64,000 nt of DNA from Noviherbaspirillum galbum (GTDB lineage Bacteria > Pseudomonadota > Gammaproteobacteria > Burkholderiales > Burkholderiaceae_D): assembly GCF_010974945.1 (NCBI RefSeq), contig NZ_JAAIVB010000055.1, forward strand, positions 62,001 to 126,000. The letters are read 5' to 3'. Below are positions 36,263 to 46,880 of the stretch, piece after piece. Made by a program: the position numbers and the translations under genes. Within the stretch, counting starts at the first letter, position 1. The number at the start of each line of letters is the position of its first letter. The notes below the pieces were generated by a model, which saw only the letters and a list, made by a program, of their open reading frames with translations, ran no database searches and was not told the origin of the DNA.

Positions 36263-37765
36263 ATGAACGCGTTGCAATCCCATGGCGCCGGCGAGCCCGC
36301 CGGGGCGGCCTCGAGCGGCAAGACCCTGATCCGGATGGCAACCGGGACCACCCGCCGGACGACCCGGTCCGGCGTGGCCGGTCCGGTTTCGCTCGGCGTC
36401 TGTGCCATGCTGCTGTGGGGCTGCGCCGACGTCAGCATGAAGGACTACCAGCGGCCCGACTCGCCGGTAAAGACAAGCTGGGCGGGCAAGACGGCGCCGG
36501 TGTCGCCGGCGGAAACGATCGCGCCCGACTGGTGGAAAGGTTTCCGCGATCCCTATCTCGACCAGCTCGTGGAGAGGGCGGTGAACAATAATTTCGACGT
36601 GCGCGTGCTGGCCGCGCGCACGCAGGTGGCATCCGCCCAGGTCGGCGAGGCGCGGGCAGGCGCGCTGCCGACGGCCGACATCGGGGCCGGGGCCAGCCTG
36701 GAAAAGACCACGGGCCAGAAATCCACCAAGCAGTTCAACGTGGGCGGCCAGGTCAACTGGGAAGTGGATGTCTGGGGCAAGGTAGAGAAAGGCGTGCAGG
36801 CACAGAAGGCCGAGTACCAGGCCTCGGAAGCCGACTGGCGCGCCGGCTACCTTTCCCTCGTGTCGGACGTTTCCACCACGTATTTCCAGATCCTGCAGTT
36901 CGACGAGCAGATCGACCAGCAGCAGCGCAGCCTCGACAAGAACAAGACCATCCTTGGCACCTTCGAGCAGATGCTCAAGGCGGGCGTGCTGCCGAACACG
37001 CGGGTGCTGCAGCAGCGCGCCGAGATCAACCGGCTGACCAACGACCTGCTCGAGCTGCGGCGTGCGCGCGATCTCGCTGGCAACGCCCTGGCAACCCTGC
37101 TGGGCGTGCCGGCCGGTGAATTCAGGGTGCCGCCGGGGCGGCTGCAAGAAAGGGTGCAGCTGCCCGCGGTGCCGGCCGGCATTCCCTCCGAAATGATCAA
37201 GCGCCGACCCGACATCGTGGCGGCGGAATACCGCGTGCTGGAATCCTATGATCTCGTCGGCCAGGCGAAGCTGGCGCAACTGCCATCCATCAGCCTGACG
37301 GGAAGGGGCGGCACGTCGAGTTTCGCGTTGACAGACCTGCTGCGTTCCTTCACGTTCGGCCTGCTGCCGAGCATCAACATCCCTATCCTCGATCCTTCGG
37401 TGAAGGCGCGCGTGAAGACCAGCGAGGCGCAGACCAAGGTGGCCGAGGAGCAATACCGCAAGACCGTCATCACCGCGTTCGAGGAAGTGGAAAACGCATT
37501 GGTCAACCTCGACGCGCACAAGAAGCAGCGCACCGAGCTGCAGCAGCAGATCGAGCACCTGAACGTCGTGTCCAGCCAGGTCGAAGCGCAGCTCAAGGAA
37601 GGCGTGGTCTCCCAGCTCGAACTGTTCGAGACCCAGCGTTCGCTGCTGTCGGCGCAGCAGGCCATGCTTGCGAACCACCAGCAGATCCTGACGGATACCG
37701 TCACCCTGTACAAGGCGCTCGGCGGCGGCTGGCCGCCGATCGCCGTCAGCAACGCCAGCAATTGA
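36263..37765 (+). CDS. TolC/NodT-family outer-membrane lipoprotein
   Basis: A 500-residue outer-membrane channel subunit. A non-standard N-terminal stretch precedes the lipobox LLWGC (Cys about residue 54), so the protein should be lipidated. The mature part shows the duplicated coiled coils of the family: DPYLDQLVERAVNNNFDVRVL, then PSEMIKRRPDIVAAEYRV and a C-terminal EEQYRKTVITAFEEVENAL. Trimers would form the exit duct. With the HlyD protein at 40336 and the ABC exporter at 17239, the three parts of a type I secretion system are present in the locus. A later Met (residue 25) could be the start. Confidence 0.9.
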   Translation: MNALQSHGAGEPAGAASSGKTLIRMATGTTRRTTRSGVAGPVSLGVCAMLLWGCADVSMKDYQRPDSPVKTSWAGKTAPVSPAETIAPDWWKGFRDPYLDQLVERAVNNNFDVRVLAARTQVASAQVGEARAGALPTADIGAGASLEKTTGQKSTKQFNVGGQVNWEVDVWGKVEKGVQAQKAEYQASEADWRAGYLSLVSDVSTTYFQILQFDEQIDQQQRSLDKNKTILGTFEQMLKAGVLPNTRVLQQRAEINRLTNDLLELRRARDLAGNALATLLGVPAGEFRVPPGRLQERVQLPAVPAGIPSEMIKRRPDIVAAEYRVLESYDLVGQAKLAQLPSISLTGRGGTSSFALTDLLRSFTFGLLPSINIPILDPSVKARVKTSEAQTKVAEEQYRKTVITAFEEVENALVNLDAHKKQRTELQQQIEHLNVVSSQVEAQLKEGVVSQLELFETQRSLLSAQQAMLANHQQILTDTVTLYKALGGGWPPIAVSNASN

Positions 37766-37775
37766 GAGGAAGTGC

Positions 37776-40280
37776 ATGCCGGGATCGACTAACGCGTCCA
37801 GCAACGCTTATGCCGAGATGCCGCCGACCGTGGCCCAGGAGTTCGACATCCTGCTCAAGCCGGTCTCGCATCCCGAGCTGAACGACATCTGCATCGACGA
37901 AAACCTGTTCCCGATCGGGCGCACCGAGCATCCTTTCGAGTCCTATCCACAGGACGTGGTGGCCGACCTGTCGCGCCGCCACGCGCGCATCTTCTGCGAG
38001 CAGGGCGCCGTCTATCTCGCGGACCTCGGCAGCAAGAACGGCACGACGGTCAATGGCCTGGACGTACGGCAGAAAACGGTGCGCCTGAAGAACGGCGACG
38101 ACATCTGCTTTGGCGGCGTGCTGTGCTACAAGGTGCAGCTCGGCCGGCGGTCGCAGACGACCTTGCAGGTGGCCAGGCTGCACAGCCTGACGCTGGCGCC
38201 GGAACACTCCGACCTCGGCCTGCAGCCGGTGGTGATCAGCCAGTTTCCCTTCCTCGTCAGCAAGGCGGACCCGACCTTCGCCCGCTACCGCGACGATTAC
38301 CCGCACCAGGTCAACTATATCTCGCGCCGCCATGCGCACATCTTCCTCAAGGGCGGCCAGGCTTTCGTCGAAGACCTGGGAAGCACCAACGGCACCTTCG
38401 TCAATGGCAAGCGTCTCGACGAGCATGCGGTCATGCTGCAGGACGACGACGTGCTGGCGTTCGGCGGACATCACTTCGTCTACAAGGTAAGCGTGCAGAA
38501 GGTACAGGGCGAGATCGACCCGACCGTCACCAAGTTCAGCGCCGGCGCCCGGCGCGCCGGCGTGGCGCCGGGGGACATCGACAAGACCACCTTCGTGGCG
38601 GCCGCCGGTTCCTTCCTCGACATCTTTTGCGTCGACCGCGCGCCGAAGCAGGAGGATGAAATCAATGCCGAGCATGCGGCCGAGACGGAAGCCGCCGGCG
38701 AGCCTGCCGAGGCCGGCCCGCCCAGGAGCCGAAATGCGGTCTTCCTCGGCGAGCTCAGGCAGGCATTCTTCGGCAAGGAAGGCCCGCCCAAGCATCACTT
38801 GAAACACTGGGGGCTCGCGGTGCTGCTGGTCGGGCTCGCGCTAGGCGGCTTCGTATTTTTCCGTGGCGCCTCCGAAGGGGACGTCAAGGATCTGCTGGCC
38901 CAGGGCAAGTCGGAGCAGGCGGCCATCCTGGCGAACGACAACCTGGAAGGCAGGCAGGCGAGCGCGCAGATGCGTGCGCTGGCGACCGAGGCGACCCTCA
39001 AGGCGAACGTTCCCGGCTGGGTGCAGAAGATCGGGGCGAAGGATTTCGATGGCGCCGCCGGCCTGCTCGACCACATGAACAAGCAAGGCGCGAAGAACCC
39101 GGACCTGCAGCCGCTGACCGAGAGGCTGGCGTGGATGGGCGACATGGAAAGGCTGCTGGCGCAGCGCGGCGGGCCTGACGCACCCATCCGCATGGATGGC
39201 GACGCGGACCGGATCCAGTCGATTCTCAAGCGCTGGGACGACGATCCGCAGGCGCACCAGCGCAAGCTCGATGCGGTTGCCAGCCAGGTTCCCGAGTTCC
39301 GCGACGCCTATGCCCTGGCCATGAGCCACCTGCGCCGCCTGCAAAGCGAGGACGCGGTGTACCTGCCGGCGATCGCCCGTCTCAAGGCGGCCATCGCCGG
39401 CGAGCTGGAACGCAACCGGCCCGAGGCCATCGATGGGGTGATCAAGGAATATGCGGACAAGTACCCGCGGCTGGGCATGGACCCGGTGCGGCGCGATCTG
39501 CGGCAATACAAGGCGCTGCAGGCGGAGCGGGGCGCCAGGCATGACGACGCGGTGCTCGCGCTGATGGCGAAAGCCGGCTTCGCCACGCCGGAATTCCAGG
39601 CGCGCGCGCAGGCGGCGCAGGCCGACGGGCAGTTGCCGCCGCCCGACTTGGTGCGCGCCTACCGCGAAGCGATGCAAGCCTGGCGCAAGGGCGACTTCCA
39701 GCCGGCGCTGGCGGCCTTGCAGGGCAGCACCGCCGGCCCGTGGGGGCAGGCGGTGGCGGCGCGGATCGAGCGCAAGAAGGACATCCTGGCGCAATTCGAC
39801 CGGCTGCAGAAGAGCCGCAACGACAAGGCCTATGGCGACCGCCTGCTGGACTTCTACGGCATGCTCGACCGCGATGAAGATGCCTGGTTCGTGCAGTCGA
39901 CGAGCGCCGACTTCGCGCCTTACCGCGACAAGGCGCTCGCCCGCGCCCAGGACCTGGCAGGCAAGGCGGAAGAGGGCTGGAACAGGTACAAGAACGCCGG
40001 TCCGATCGAAGGCCCGCTGCGGCTGGAGTCGCAGGTGTCGGCGCCGTTCCGCAACCAGGCCAGGCTGCTGTCCGAGGCCCATGCCGCCGCGCAGGCCAGC
40101 ATTGCCATGTATGTCCGCCTGCAAGGCGACGCGCCCGCGAGGATCACCGCGCTGCAGGAAGAGATTGCCGCCGAGCTCGGCAGCCAGCGCCGTTCCCTGC
40201 AGGAAGCCAGGACCTTGCTGGAAGCGAGGGTGCTGAAGGAAAAGCTGGCCCTGCTGGGCGTGCAGGAAGAGGGCCGCTGA
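37776..40280 (+). CDS. Double-FHA membrane protein
   Basis: An 834-residue protein. Two FHA domains occupy about residues 25-125 (PIGRTEHP, SRRHARIF, GSKNGTTVNG) and 150-240 (SRRHAHIF, GSTNGTFVNGKRL). One membrane span lies at about 346-366 (WGLAVLLVGLALGGFVFF). The remaining ~465 residues are helical, Ala/Arg/Leu-rich and probably periplasmic. The FHA domains could gather phosphorylated partners at the membrane next to the exporter, and the helical part might contact the adaptor or channel. It lies between the channel gene (10 bp) and the HlyD gene (55 bp), so it is co-transcribed with both. Confidence 0.88.
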   Translation: MPGSTNASSNAYAEMPPTVAQEFDILLKPVSHPELNDICIDENLFPIGRTEHPFESYPQDVVADLSRRHARIFCEQGAVYLADLGSKNGTTVNGLDVRQKTVRLKNGDDICFGGVLCYKVQLGRRSQTTLQVARLHSLTLAPEHSDLGLQPVVISQFPFLVSKADPTFARYRDDYPHQVNYISRRHAHIFLKGGQAFVEDLGSTNGTFVNGKRLDEHAVMLQDDDVLAFGGHHFVYKVSVQKVQGEIDPTVTKFSAGARRAGVAPGDIDKTTFVAAAGSFLDIFCVDRAPKQEDEINAEHAAETEAAGEPAEAGPPRSRNAVFLGELRQAFFGKEGPPKHHLKHWGLAVLLVGLALGGFVFFRGASEGDVKDLLAQGKSEQAAILANDNLEGRQASAQMRALATEATLKANVPGWVQKIGAKDFDGAAGLLDHMNKQGAKNPDLQPLTERLAWMGDMERLLAQRGGPDAPIRMDGDADRIQSILKRWDDDPQAHQRKLDAVASQVPEFRDAYALAMSHLRRLQSEDAVYLPAIARLKAAIAGELERNRPEAIDGVIKEYADKYPRLGMDPVRRDLRQYKALQAERGARHDDAVLALMAKAGFATPEFQARAQAAQADGQLPPPDLVRAYREAMQAWRKGDFQPALAALQGSTAGPWGQAVAARIERKKDILAQFDRLQKSRNDKAYGDRLLDFYGMLDRDEDAWFVQSTSADFAPYRDKALARAQDLAGKAEEGWNRYKNAGPIEGPLRLESQVSAPFRNQARLLSEAHAAAQASIAMYVRLQGDAPARITALQEEIAAELGSQRRSLQEARTLLEARVLKEKLALLGVQEEGR

Positions 40281-40335
40281 GCGGACGTCACATGCCGGCC
40301 CATCCGCGCCGGACCGAGATCGAGGGGCAGCCATC

Positions 40336-41709
40336 ATGATGAGGGAAGACCGACTCAAGCCGCTGACCGAGGCGCTGGAAGACCACAGCGCGGAGGGCAT
40401 CAGCATCCTTTCTTCCGAACCGCGCAGGATCATGGCCTGGTCGGTGTACACCATGCTGGGACTGGTGCTGGCGGGCCTGCTCTGGTCGTTCTTCGGCCAT
40501 GCCGACGTGATCGTCAGCGGGCAGGGCAGCCTGCAGCCGGAATCCGAGGTAAGGCGCGTGTATGCGCCGGTGGACGGGGAACTGGCCAGCCTCTACATCG
40601 CCGAAGGGCAGCCGGTGCAGAAGGGTGACGTGCTGGCGCGCCTGAACGCGCGCGGCGCCATCGAGGCGGCAACGAACGCATTGCAGGCACAGCTGAAGCT
40701 GGAAGAGGCGGAACGCGAATGGCGCGAGTTCCCGCAGAAGAAGGTGCTGATGGAACGCAAGGCGGCGGCCCTCAAGCAGCAGATGGAAACCGAGGAGCGC
40801 CAGCACGAGAAAAGGCTGGCGGAGGGAACCAGCAAGATCAGCGACAGCCAGCGGGCCCAGCTCGAAGAGGCGCGCACGAACATTGAGGATGCGCGGCGGG
40901 CGAGGGATGCGGCGCGGGAAGAGGCGGACAAGTTCGCGCGCCTGTTCGCCTTGCCGGGTGGTGGCGGCGTTTCCCAGCTGCAGGTCGACAGCAAGCGCAA
41001 TGCCCTGCAGGCCGCGGAGAATGCAATGCGGGTAGCGCAGGCGCGTTTGAGCGAACTGGCGGCGAAGCAGGGGCTGGAATTCAACCAGGCCAGGTCGCAA
41101 CTGGAAACCAGCGGACAGGAACTGGCGAAGCTGCAGCTGCAATACGAGGCGGCGGCCAAGGACGTCGCGAACACCGAGGAAAAGCTGCGCCTGCAGGTGC
41201 AGACCGCGCGCCTCGTGGCGGACGCCGCGGCGCGCATCCGCTTCGAAAACATCGACAAGGACAATTTCTTGCTCATCGTCGCCCCGGCGGACGGCATCGT
41301 CACCGACGTTACCTCCACCCAGCCGGGCGACAAGATCCAGGCGAACACGCCGCTGGGCGGCATCGCGCCCAAGAATGCGCGGCCCATCCTGAAGATCGAG
41401 ATTCCCGAGAACGACCGCGCCTTCCTGCGCGAAGGCTTGCAGGCCAAGATGAAGTTCAACGCGTTTCCATACCAGCGCTACGGCTTGCTTGACGGAACGC
41501 TGGAATACATTTCCCCCGCCACCAAGCCGTCGGCCCAGACCAAGCAGCCCGTCTACGAAGGTCGGGTGCGCCTCGGCCGGGACTTCTACCAGATCGGCGA
41601 CATCAAGTATCCCCTGCGCTATGGCATGACCGCCACCGCCGAACTCGTGGTGCGCGAGCGGCGGCTGATCGATCTTGCGCTCGATCCCTTCCGCCAGATC
41701 GGCGGCTGA
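40336..41709 (+). CDS. HlyD-family membrane fusion protein
   Basis: A 457-residue periplasmic adaptor. A membrane span near residues 35-55 (WSVYTMLGLVLAGLLWSFFG) is followed by the lipoyl half-motif SEVRRVYAPVDGELASLYIAE, a long coiled coil at about 115-310, and the second half FLLIVAPADGIVTDVTS with a beta-barrel part after it. This is the bacteriocin/haemolysin adaptor layout that joins an ABC exporter to a TolC channel. Its gene is 20 kb from the exporter but ends the same locus. Confidence 0.93.
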   Translation: MMREDRLKPLTEALEDHSAEGISILSSEPRRIMAWSVYTMLGLVLAGLLWSFFGHADVIVSGQGSLQPESEVRRVYAPVDGELASLYIAEGQPVQKGDVLARLNARGAIEAATNALQAQLKLEEAEREWREFPQKKVLMERKAAALKQQMETEERQHEKRLAEGTSKISDSQRAQLEEARTNIEDARRARDAAREEADKFARLFALPGGGGVSQLQVDSKRNALQAAENAMRVAQARLSELAAKQGLEFNQARSQLETSGQELAKLQLQYEAAAKDVANTEEKLRLQVQTARLVADAAARIRFENIDKDNFLLIVAPADGIVTDVTSTQPGDKIQANTPLGGIAPKNARPILKIEIPENDRAFLREGLQAKMKFNAFPYQRYGLLDGTLEYISPATKPSAQTKQPVYEGRVRLGRDFYQIGDIKYPLRYGMTATAELVVRERRLIDLALDPFRQIGG

Positions 41710-42048
41710 ATTTCCCCGGAATTTCCCAAAAATGCGGGGCTTTTAATTTTAAAAATAATGTGTGACGGATTTATAAATATAAACAAATCGTCATGCAGGT
41801 ATTTTTTTTGAAAATAAATATGGCATTCCTTTGAGCACATGCACAAGTTGGAAGCCACTACAATCTGGCGCAGGCGAGGGAAGGCAATGCCGTCGTGAAA
41901 CGCGTTGCGGCGGCGCGCGGCATCTGGCTGGCAGTCAAGAATTCTGGAAGCGGAACACTGTCACAGCAGACGGCGGCAAACACGCCGGCCAGCGCGAACT
42001 TTCCCTGCAGCACCCATCATTTCACTGTCGATTTCAAGGAGAGGGCAC
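41710..42048 (+). other. AT-rich gap with a terminator-like hairpin, then gcvH leader
   Basis: CCCCG..CGGGG (about 41715-41741) with an inner GGAA/TTCC is followed by CTTTTAATTTT and may terminate the secretion-locus transcript. 41735-41830 is far richer in A and T than the rest of the window. 41840-42048 should contain the gcvH promoter. I looked for a glycine riboswitch and do not see its conserved core sequences. Confidence 0.45.
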
Positions 42049-42429
42049 ATGAGCAAGACTGTTTTCACACCGGAGCATGAGTGGCTGCGCATCGAGGATG
42101 ACGGTTCCGTGACCGTCGGCATCACCGATTACGCCCAGGACCATCTCGGCGACATCGTCTTCGTTCAGCTGCCCGATTCCGGCAAGGAATTTTCGAAAGG
42201 CGAGGAAATCGTCGTGATCGAGTCGGTGAAGACCGCCGGCGAAATCATGATGCCCGCCGCCGGCGTGGTCACCGAGGTGAACGGCGCGCTGGGCGACGAG
42301 CCGGGCAAGGTCAACGAAGACGCCCTTGGCGCAGGCTGGTTCTTCAAGTTCAAGCCCGCCAGCCCCGGCGACCTGGACGGCTACATGGATGAAGCCGGCT
42401 ACAAGGCCTACTTGGCAACCCTGGCCTGA
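42049..42429 (+). CDS. gcvH: Glycine cleavage system H protein
   Basis: A 126-residue lipoyl carrier that shuttles the aminomethyl group between GcvP, GcvT and the L protein. The lipoylated lysine is Lys61 in [33 protein letters not shown] is typical of the family's start. ATG at 42049 follows AAGGAGAGG; the open frame upstream is not coding. It heads the glycine-cleavage cluster. Confidence 0.97.
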   Translation: MSKTVFTPEHEWLRIEDDGSVTVGITDYAQDHLGDIVFVQLPDSGKEFSKGEEIVVIESVKTAGEIMMPAAGVVTEVNGALGDEPGKVNEDALGAGWFFKFKPASPGDLDGYMDEAGYKAYLATLA

Positions 42430-42487
42430 CGCTTTACCCGCCTTATTTCTGTTCTTTCAGTATTCAAGTATGCATCGAGAGGAAACC

Positions 42488-45346
42488 ATGGTTCACCAAC
42501 GAGCTGCCTTCGAGGATTTGCAGCAGCACGCGGATTTCATCGCACGCCACATCGGCCCGGCGGAACCCGAAAAGAAACAAATGCTCACGGCGCTCGGATT
42601 CGAGTCCATGGACGCCTTCATCCGCAAGGTGGTCCCCGCTTCCATCCTGAGCGAGCAGCCTCTCGACCTCGGCACGCCCCGCAGCGAAGCGGAAGTGCTG
42701 GAAGAACTGCGCGGCATCGCCTCGCGCAACAAGGTGTTCAAATCGCTCATCGGCATGGGTTACTACGATACCCACACGCCTCCGGTCATCCTGCGCAACC
42801 TGCTCGAGAATCCGGCGTGGTACACCGCGTACACGCCTTACCAACCGGAAATCTCCCAGGGCCGCCTCGAAGCGCTGCTGAATTTCCAGACCATGATCGC
42901 CGACCTGACCGGCCTGGAGATCGCCAACGCATCCCTGCTCGATGAAGCCACCGCCGCGGCCGAGGCCATGACCTTCTGCCAGCGCGTCGCCAAGAGCAAG
43001 GCCAAAGCCTTCTTCGTTTCGAAGGACTGCCTGCCGCAAACCATCGACGTGGTGCGCACCCGCGCCGAGCCCATCGGCGTGGAAGTGGTGGTAGGCGACC
43101 ACCGCACCGACCTCGAGGGCCTGGATTGCTTCGGCGTCCTGCTGCAGTATCCGACCGTCGACGGCGAGATCCATGACTACAAGGACATCGTTGCCAGGGC
43201 GCACGACAAGGGCGCGCTGGTGGTGGTCGCCGCCGACCTGCTGGCCCTGACCCTGCTGACGCCGCCGGGCGAATTCGGCGCCGACGTCGCCATCGGATCG
43301 GCCCAGCGGTTTGGCGTGCCGCTCGGCTACGGCGGGCCGCATGCTGCCTACTTCGCCACCCGCGATGCCAACAAGCGCGTCATGCCTGGCCGCGTGGTCG
43401 GCGTCTCCATCGACAGCCACGGCGACAAGGCTTACCGCCTCGCGCTGCAAACCCGCGAACAGCACATCCGCCGCGAGAAGGCGACCTCCAACGTCTGCAC
43501 CGCGCAGGTCCTGCTCGCGAACATCGCCTCCATGTACGCCGTCTATCATGGTCCGCAAGGCCTGCAGACCATCGCCCGGCGCGTGCACCGCGTCGCCGCC
43601 GCGCTTGCCGAAGGCTTGCGCCGCCTCGATTGCGAAGTCCGCAACGCTTCCTTCTTCGATACGTTCGTGGTGCGCGTTTCCGACGCGGCCAAGGTGCACC
43701 AGGGCGCGCGCGCCATCGGCATCAACCTGCGCGAGATCGATGCCAGCCATGTCGGCATCTCGGTGGACGAAACCACGACGCCGGCGCTGGTCGAAGCCCT
43801 GTGGGGCGTCTTTGCCGCCGGCAAGGCGGCGCCGTCCTTCGCGGCGGTCGAAGCCGAGGCGGCCGACCGCCTGCCTGCCGGACTGGCACGCCGCAGCGCC
43901 TACCTGACGCACCCGGTGTTCAATACCCACCATTCCGAGACCGAGATGCTGCGCTACCTGCGCAAACTGTCCGACAAGGACCTCGCGCTCGATCGCACCA
44001 TGATCCCGCTCGGCTCCTGCACCATGAAGCTGAACGCGACCACCGAGATGATTCCGGTCACCTGGAAGGAATTCGGCGGCATCCATCCCTTCGCGCCGCT
44101 GGACCAGGCCCAGGGTTACCAGCAGCTCATCGTCGAACTGGAACACATGCTGGTGGCATGTACCGGCTATGACGCCGTGTCGCTTCAGCCGAACGCCGGC
44201 TCGCAGGGCGAATACGCCGGCCTGCTGGCGATCCGCGGCTACCACGCCAGCCGAGGCGAAGGCCATCGCAACATCTGCCTGATTCCCAGCTCCGCGCACG
44301 GCACCAACCCGGCGACCGCGCACATGGCCGGCATGCAGGTGGTGGTGGTCGGCTGCGACGACAGCGGCAACGTCGACGTCGCCGACCTGCGGGCCAAGGC
44401 GGAGAAGCATTCCAAGGTCCTCGCCGCCATCATGATCACCTATCCGTCCACGCACGGCGTGTTCGAGGAAGCGGTCGGCGAGATCTGCGAGATCGTGCAT
44501 TCCCACGGCGGCCAGGTCTACATCGACGGCGCCAACATGAACGCCATGGTCGGCCTGTGCCAGCCGGGCAAGTTCGGCGGCGACGTGTCGCACCTCAACC
44601 TGCACAAGACCTTCTGCATTCCGCACGGCGGCGGCGGTCCCGGCGTCGGCCCGATCGGCGTCCGCTCGCACCTCGCGCCCTTCCTGCCCGGCCATCGCAT
44701 GATGGAAAAGCAGTCCGCGCCGGTCTGTGCCGCGCCCTGGGGCAGCGCCAGCATTCTCCCCATCAGCTGGACCTACATCCGCATGATGGGACGCCAGGGC
44801 CTGAAGCAGGCGAGCGAGATGGCCATCCTCAACGCCAACTATGTCGCCAAGCGCCTCGCGGATCACTACCCGATCCTCTACGCGGGCGAGGGCGGCCTGG
44901 TGGCCCACGAATGCATCGTCGACCTGCGTCCCTTGAAGGATACCGGCGTGACGGTGGACGACGTGGCCAAGCGCCTGATGGACTTCGGTTTCCATGCACC
45001 CACCATGTCCTTCCCGGTGCCCGGCACGCTGATGATCGAGCCGACCGAAAGCGAATCGAAGGAAGAGCTCGACCGCTTCTGCGAAGCCATGATCGCCATC
45101 CGCGACGAGATCCGCGCCATCGAGCGCGGGGAGCTGAAGGCCGAGGACAGCCCGCTGCGCCATGCGCCGCATACTGCCATGGCCATCACCGGCGAGTGGA
45201 ATCATTCCTACTCGCGCGAGCAGGCGGTGTTCCCGGTGAAATCGCTCAGGCAGGCGAAATACTGGCCGCCGGTCGGGCGCGTCGACAACGTCTACGGCGA
45301 CCGCAACGTGGTGTGCTCCTGCCCACCGATGTCGGACTACGAATAA
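42488..45346 (+). CDS. gcvP: Glycine dehydrogenase (decarboxylating), P protein
   Basis: A 952-residue PLP enzyme that decarboxylates glycine and loads the lipoyl arm of GcvH. The N-terminal half begins [15 protein letters not shown]; the C-terminal half holds PLP-binding Lys707 in [16 protein letters not shown] and the [10 protein letters not shown] box. Length is standard for the single-chain form. ATG at 42488 follows GAGAGGAAACC and lies 58 bp after gcvH. Confidence 0.97.
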   Translation: MVHQRAAFEDLQQHADFIARHIGPAEPEKKQMLTALGFESMDAFIRKVVPASILSEQPLDLGTPRSEAEVLEELRGIASRNKVFKSLIGMGYYDTHTPPVILRNLLENPAWYTAYTPYQPEISQGRLEALLNFQTMIADLTGLEIANASLLDEATAAAEAMTFCQRVAKSKAKAFFVSKDCLPQTIDVVRTRAEPIGVEVVVGDHRTDLEGLDCFGVLLQYPTVDGEIHDYKDIVARAHDKGALVVVAADLLALTLLTPPGEFGADVAIGSAQRFGVPLGYGGPHAAYFATRDANKRVMPGRVVGVSIDSHGDKAYRLALQTREQHIRREKATSNVCTAQVLLANIASMYAVYHGPQGLQTIARRVHRVAAALAEGLRRLDCEVRNASFFDTFVVRVSDAAKVHQGARAIGINLREIDASHVGISVDETTTPALVEALWGVFAAGKAAPSFAAVEAEAADRLPAGLARRSAYLTHPVFNTHHSETEMLRYLRKLSDKDLALDRTMIPLGSCTMKLNATTEMIPVTWKEFGGIHPFAPLDQAQGYQQLIVELEHMLVACTGYDAVSLQPNAGSQGEYAGLLAIRGYHASRGEGHRNICLIPSSAHGTNPATAHMAGMQVVVVGCDDSGNVDVADLRAKAEKHSKVLAAIMITYPSTHGVFEEAVGEICEIVHSHGGQVYIDGANMNAMVGLCQPGKFGGDVSHLNLHKTFCIPHGGGGPGVGPIGVRSHLAPFLPGHRMMEKQSAPVCAAPWGSASILPISWTYIRMMGRQGLKQASEMAILNANYVAKRLADHYPILYAGEGGLVAHECIVDLRPLKDTGVTVDDVAKRLMDFGFHAPTMSFPVPGTLMIEPTESESKEELDRFCEAMIAIRDEIRAIERGELKAEDSPLRHAPHTAMAITGEWNHSYSREQAVFPVKSLRQAKYWPPVGRVDNVYGDRNVVCSCPPMSDYE

Positions 45347-45361
45347 GACGGAGCGCACCGG

Positions 45362-45432
45362 CTGTCATCCCCGCGCAGGCGGGGATCCCATTGCGATGCG
45401 CCTCGAGCCGCTGGAATGGGATTCCATGACAG
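45362..45432. repeat. REP-like extended palindrome
   Basis: CTGTCAT opens and ATGACAG closes a 71-bp imperfect palindrome containing CCCCGCGCAGGCGGGG and GGGATCCCATT/AATGGGATTCC. Elements of the type CCCGCGCAGGCGGG are common dispersed palindromes in Burkholderiales. It lies between gcvP and sdaA and may form a hairpin in the mRNA. Confidence 0.65.
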
Positions 45433-45484
45433 TTTTCCAGTCAGTGTCCCAATCAGGCGCGAGCAAGACAACCCGGGCAAGCAC

Positions 45485-46861
45485 ATGGCCATCAGCGTTT
45501 TTGAAATCTTCAAGATAGGCATCGGGCCCTCCAGTTCGCATACCGTCGGACCGATGCGCGCCGCATTGCAGTTCGTGACTGCCTTGCGCGACGACGGCCT
45601 GCTGGACAGGACAGCAGGCGTCAAGGCCGAGCTTTACGGCTCGCTGGGTGCGACCGGCAAGGGCCACGGCAGCGACAAGGCCGTGATGCTCGGCCTGCAG
45701 GGCGAAGCGCCCGAACTGGTCGATACCGGCGCTATCCCGCAGATGCTCGCCGCCATCCGGCGCGAGAAGCAGATCATCTTGCTCGGCCAGAAGACCGTGC
45801 CGTTCCATGAAGTCGATCACCTGCTCATGTTCCGCAAGGCCTTGCCCTTCCATCCGAACGGCATGCGCTTCATCGCCTACGACGCGCAGGGCGCCGAACT
45901 GTGCAGCAAGCTCTATTACTCGGTCGGCGGCGGATTCGTGGTGAACGAAGAGGCTGCCGGCATCGACCGCATCGTTCCAGACACCACCGCGGTGCCTTAT
46001 CCCTTCAACAGCGCCGAGGAGTTGCTCGCGCTGTGCCGGCAGCACGGCTTCAGCATCAGCCAGTTGATGCTGGAAAACGAAAAGTCGTGGCGGCCCGAAG
46101 CGGAAACCCGCGCCGGCCTGCTGAAGATATGGCAAGTCATGCAGGAATGCGTCAGGAAAGGCTGCGAAGCCGAAGGACTGCTGCCGGGCGCGCTGAAGGT
46201 CAAGCGCCGTGCGGCCGAACTTTACCGCGACCTCTCCAGCAAGCCGGAGGCCAACCTGCGCGATCCGCTCACCACGCTCGACTGGGTGAACCTCTACGCG
46301 CTGGCGGTCAACGAGGAGAACGCCGCCGGCGGCCGCGTGGTGACCGCCCCGACCAATGGCGCGGCCGGCATCGTGCCTGCAGTGCTGCATTACTACCACC
46401 GCTTCATCGCGGGCGCCAGCGATGACGGCGCGACGCGCTTCCTGCTGACGGCCGCGGCGATCGGCATCCTCTACAAGGAAAACGCCTCGATCTCCGGCGC
46501 GGAAGTCGGCTGCCAGGGCGAGGTCGGCGTGGCCTGCTCCATGGCCGCGGGCGCGCTCGCCGAAGTCATGGGCGGCACGCCGGAGCAGGTCGAGAACGCC
46601 GCCGAGATCGGCATGGAACACAACCTCGGACTGACCTGCGACCCCATCGGCGGACTGGTGCAGGTGCCGTGCATCGAGCGCAATGCCATGGGTTCCGTCA
46701 AGGCGATCAATGCCGCCCGCATGGCGCTGCGCGGAAATGGCCGGCACCTCGTCTCTCTCGACAAGGTCATCAAGACCATGCGCGAGACCGGCGCCGACAT
46801 GAAGACCAAATACAAGGAAACCGCGCGCGGCGGACTCGCGGTCAACGTCATCGAATGCTGA
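45485..46861 (+). CDS. sdaA: L-serine ammonia-lyase (iron-sulfur type)
   Basis: A 458-residue single-chain L-serine dehydratase that turns serine into pyruvate and ammonia. Marks are [16 protein letters not shown] at the start, [16 protein letters not shown], and [21 protein letters not shown] with Cys residues that hold the 4Fe-4S cluster. ATG at 45485 starts the conserved [14 protein letters not shown]. Serine formed from glycine by hydroxymethyltransferase could be drained by this enzyme, which explains its place between gcvP and gcvT. Confidence 0.96.
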   Translation: MAISVFEIFKIGIGPSSSHTVGPMRAALQFVTALRDDGLLDRTAGVKAELYGSLGATGKGHGSDKAVMLGLQGEAPELVDTGAIPQMLAAIRREKQIILLGQKTVPFHEVDHLLMFRKALPFHPNGMRFIAYDAQGAELCSKLYYSVGGGFVVNEEAAGIDRIVPDTTAVPYPFNSAEELLALCRQHGFSISQLMLENEKSWRPEAETRAGLLKIWQVMQECVRKGCEAEGLLPGALKVKRRAAELYRDLSSKPEANLRDPLTTLDWVNLYALAVNEENAAGGRVVTAPTNGAAGIVPAVLHYYHRFIAGASDDGATRFLLTAAAIGILYKENASISGAEVGCQGEVGVACSMAAGALAEVMGGTPEQVENAAEIGMEHNLGLTCDPIGGLVQVPCIERNAMGSVKAINAARMALRGNGRHLVSLDKVIKTMRETGADMKTKYKETARGGLAVNVIEC

Positions 46862-46880
46862 CAACATAAAAGGGAAAAAC

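Noticed and set aside
16458-41709. Type VI secretion cluster, suggested by kinase, PP2C and FHA genes
   Set aside because: No TssB/C, Hcp, VgrG, ClpV or TssM-like gene is present; the transport genes are those of a type I system.
16065-41830. The secretion locus as an integrated island at tRNA-Leu
   Set aside because: No integrase, no direct repeat of the tRNA end and no insertion sequence were found; only an AT-rich patch near 41735-41830 marks the far side.
41840-42048. Glycine riboswitch before gcvH
   Set aside because: The conserved aptamer core sequences are not visible by eye.
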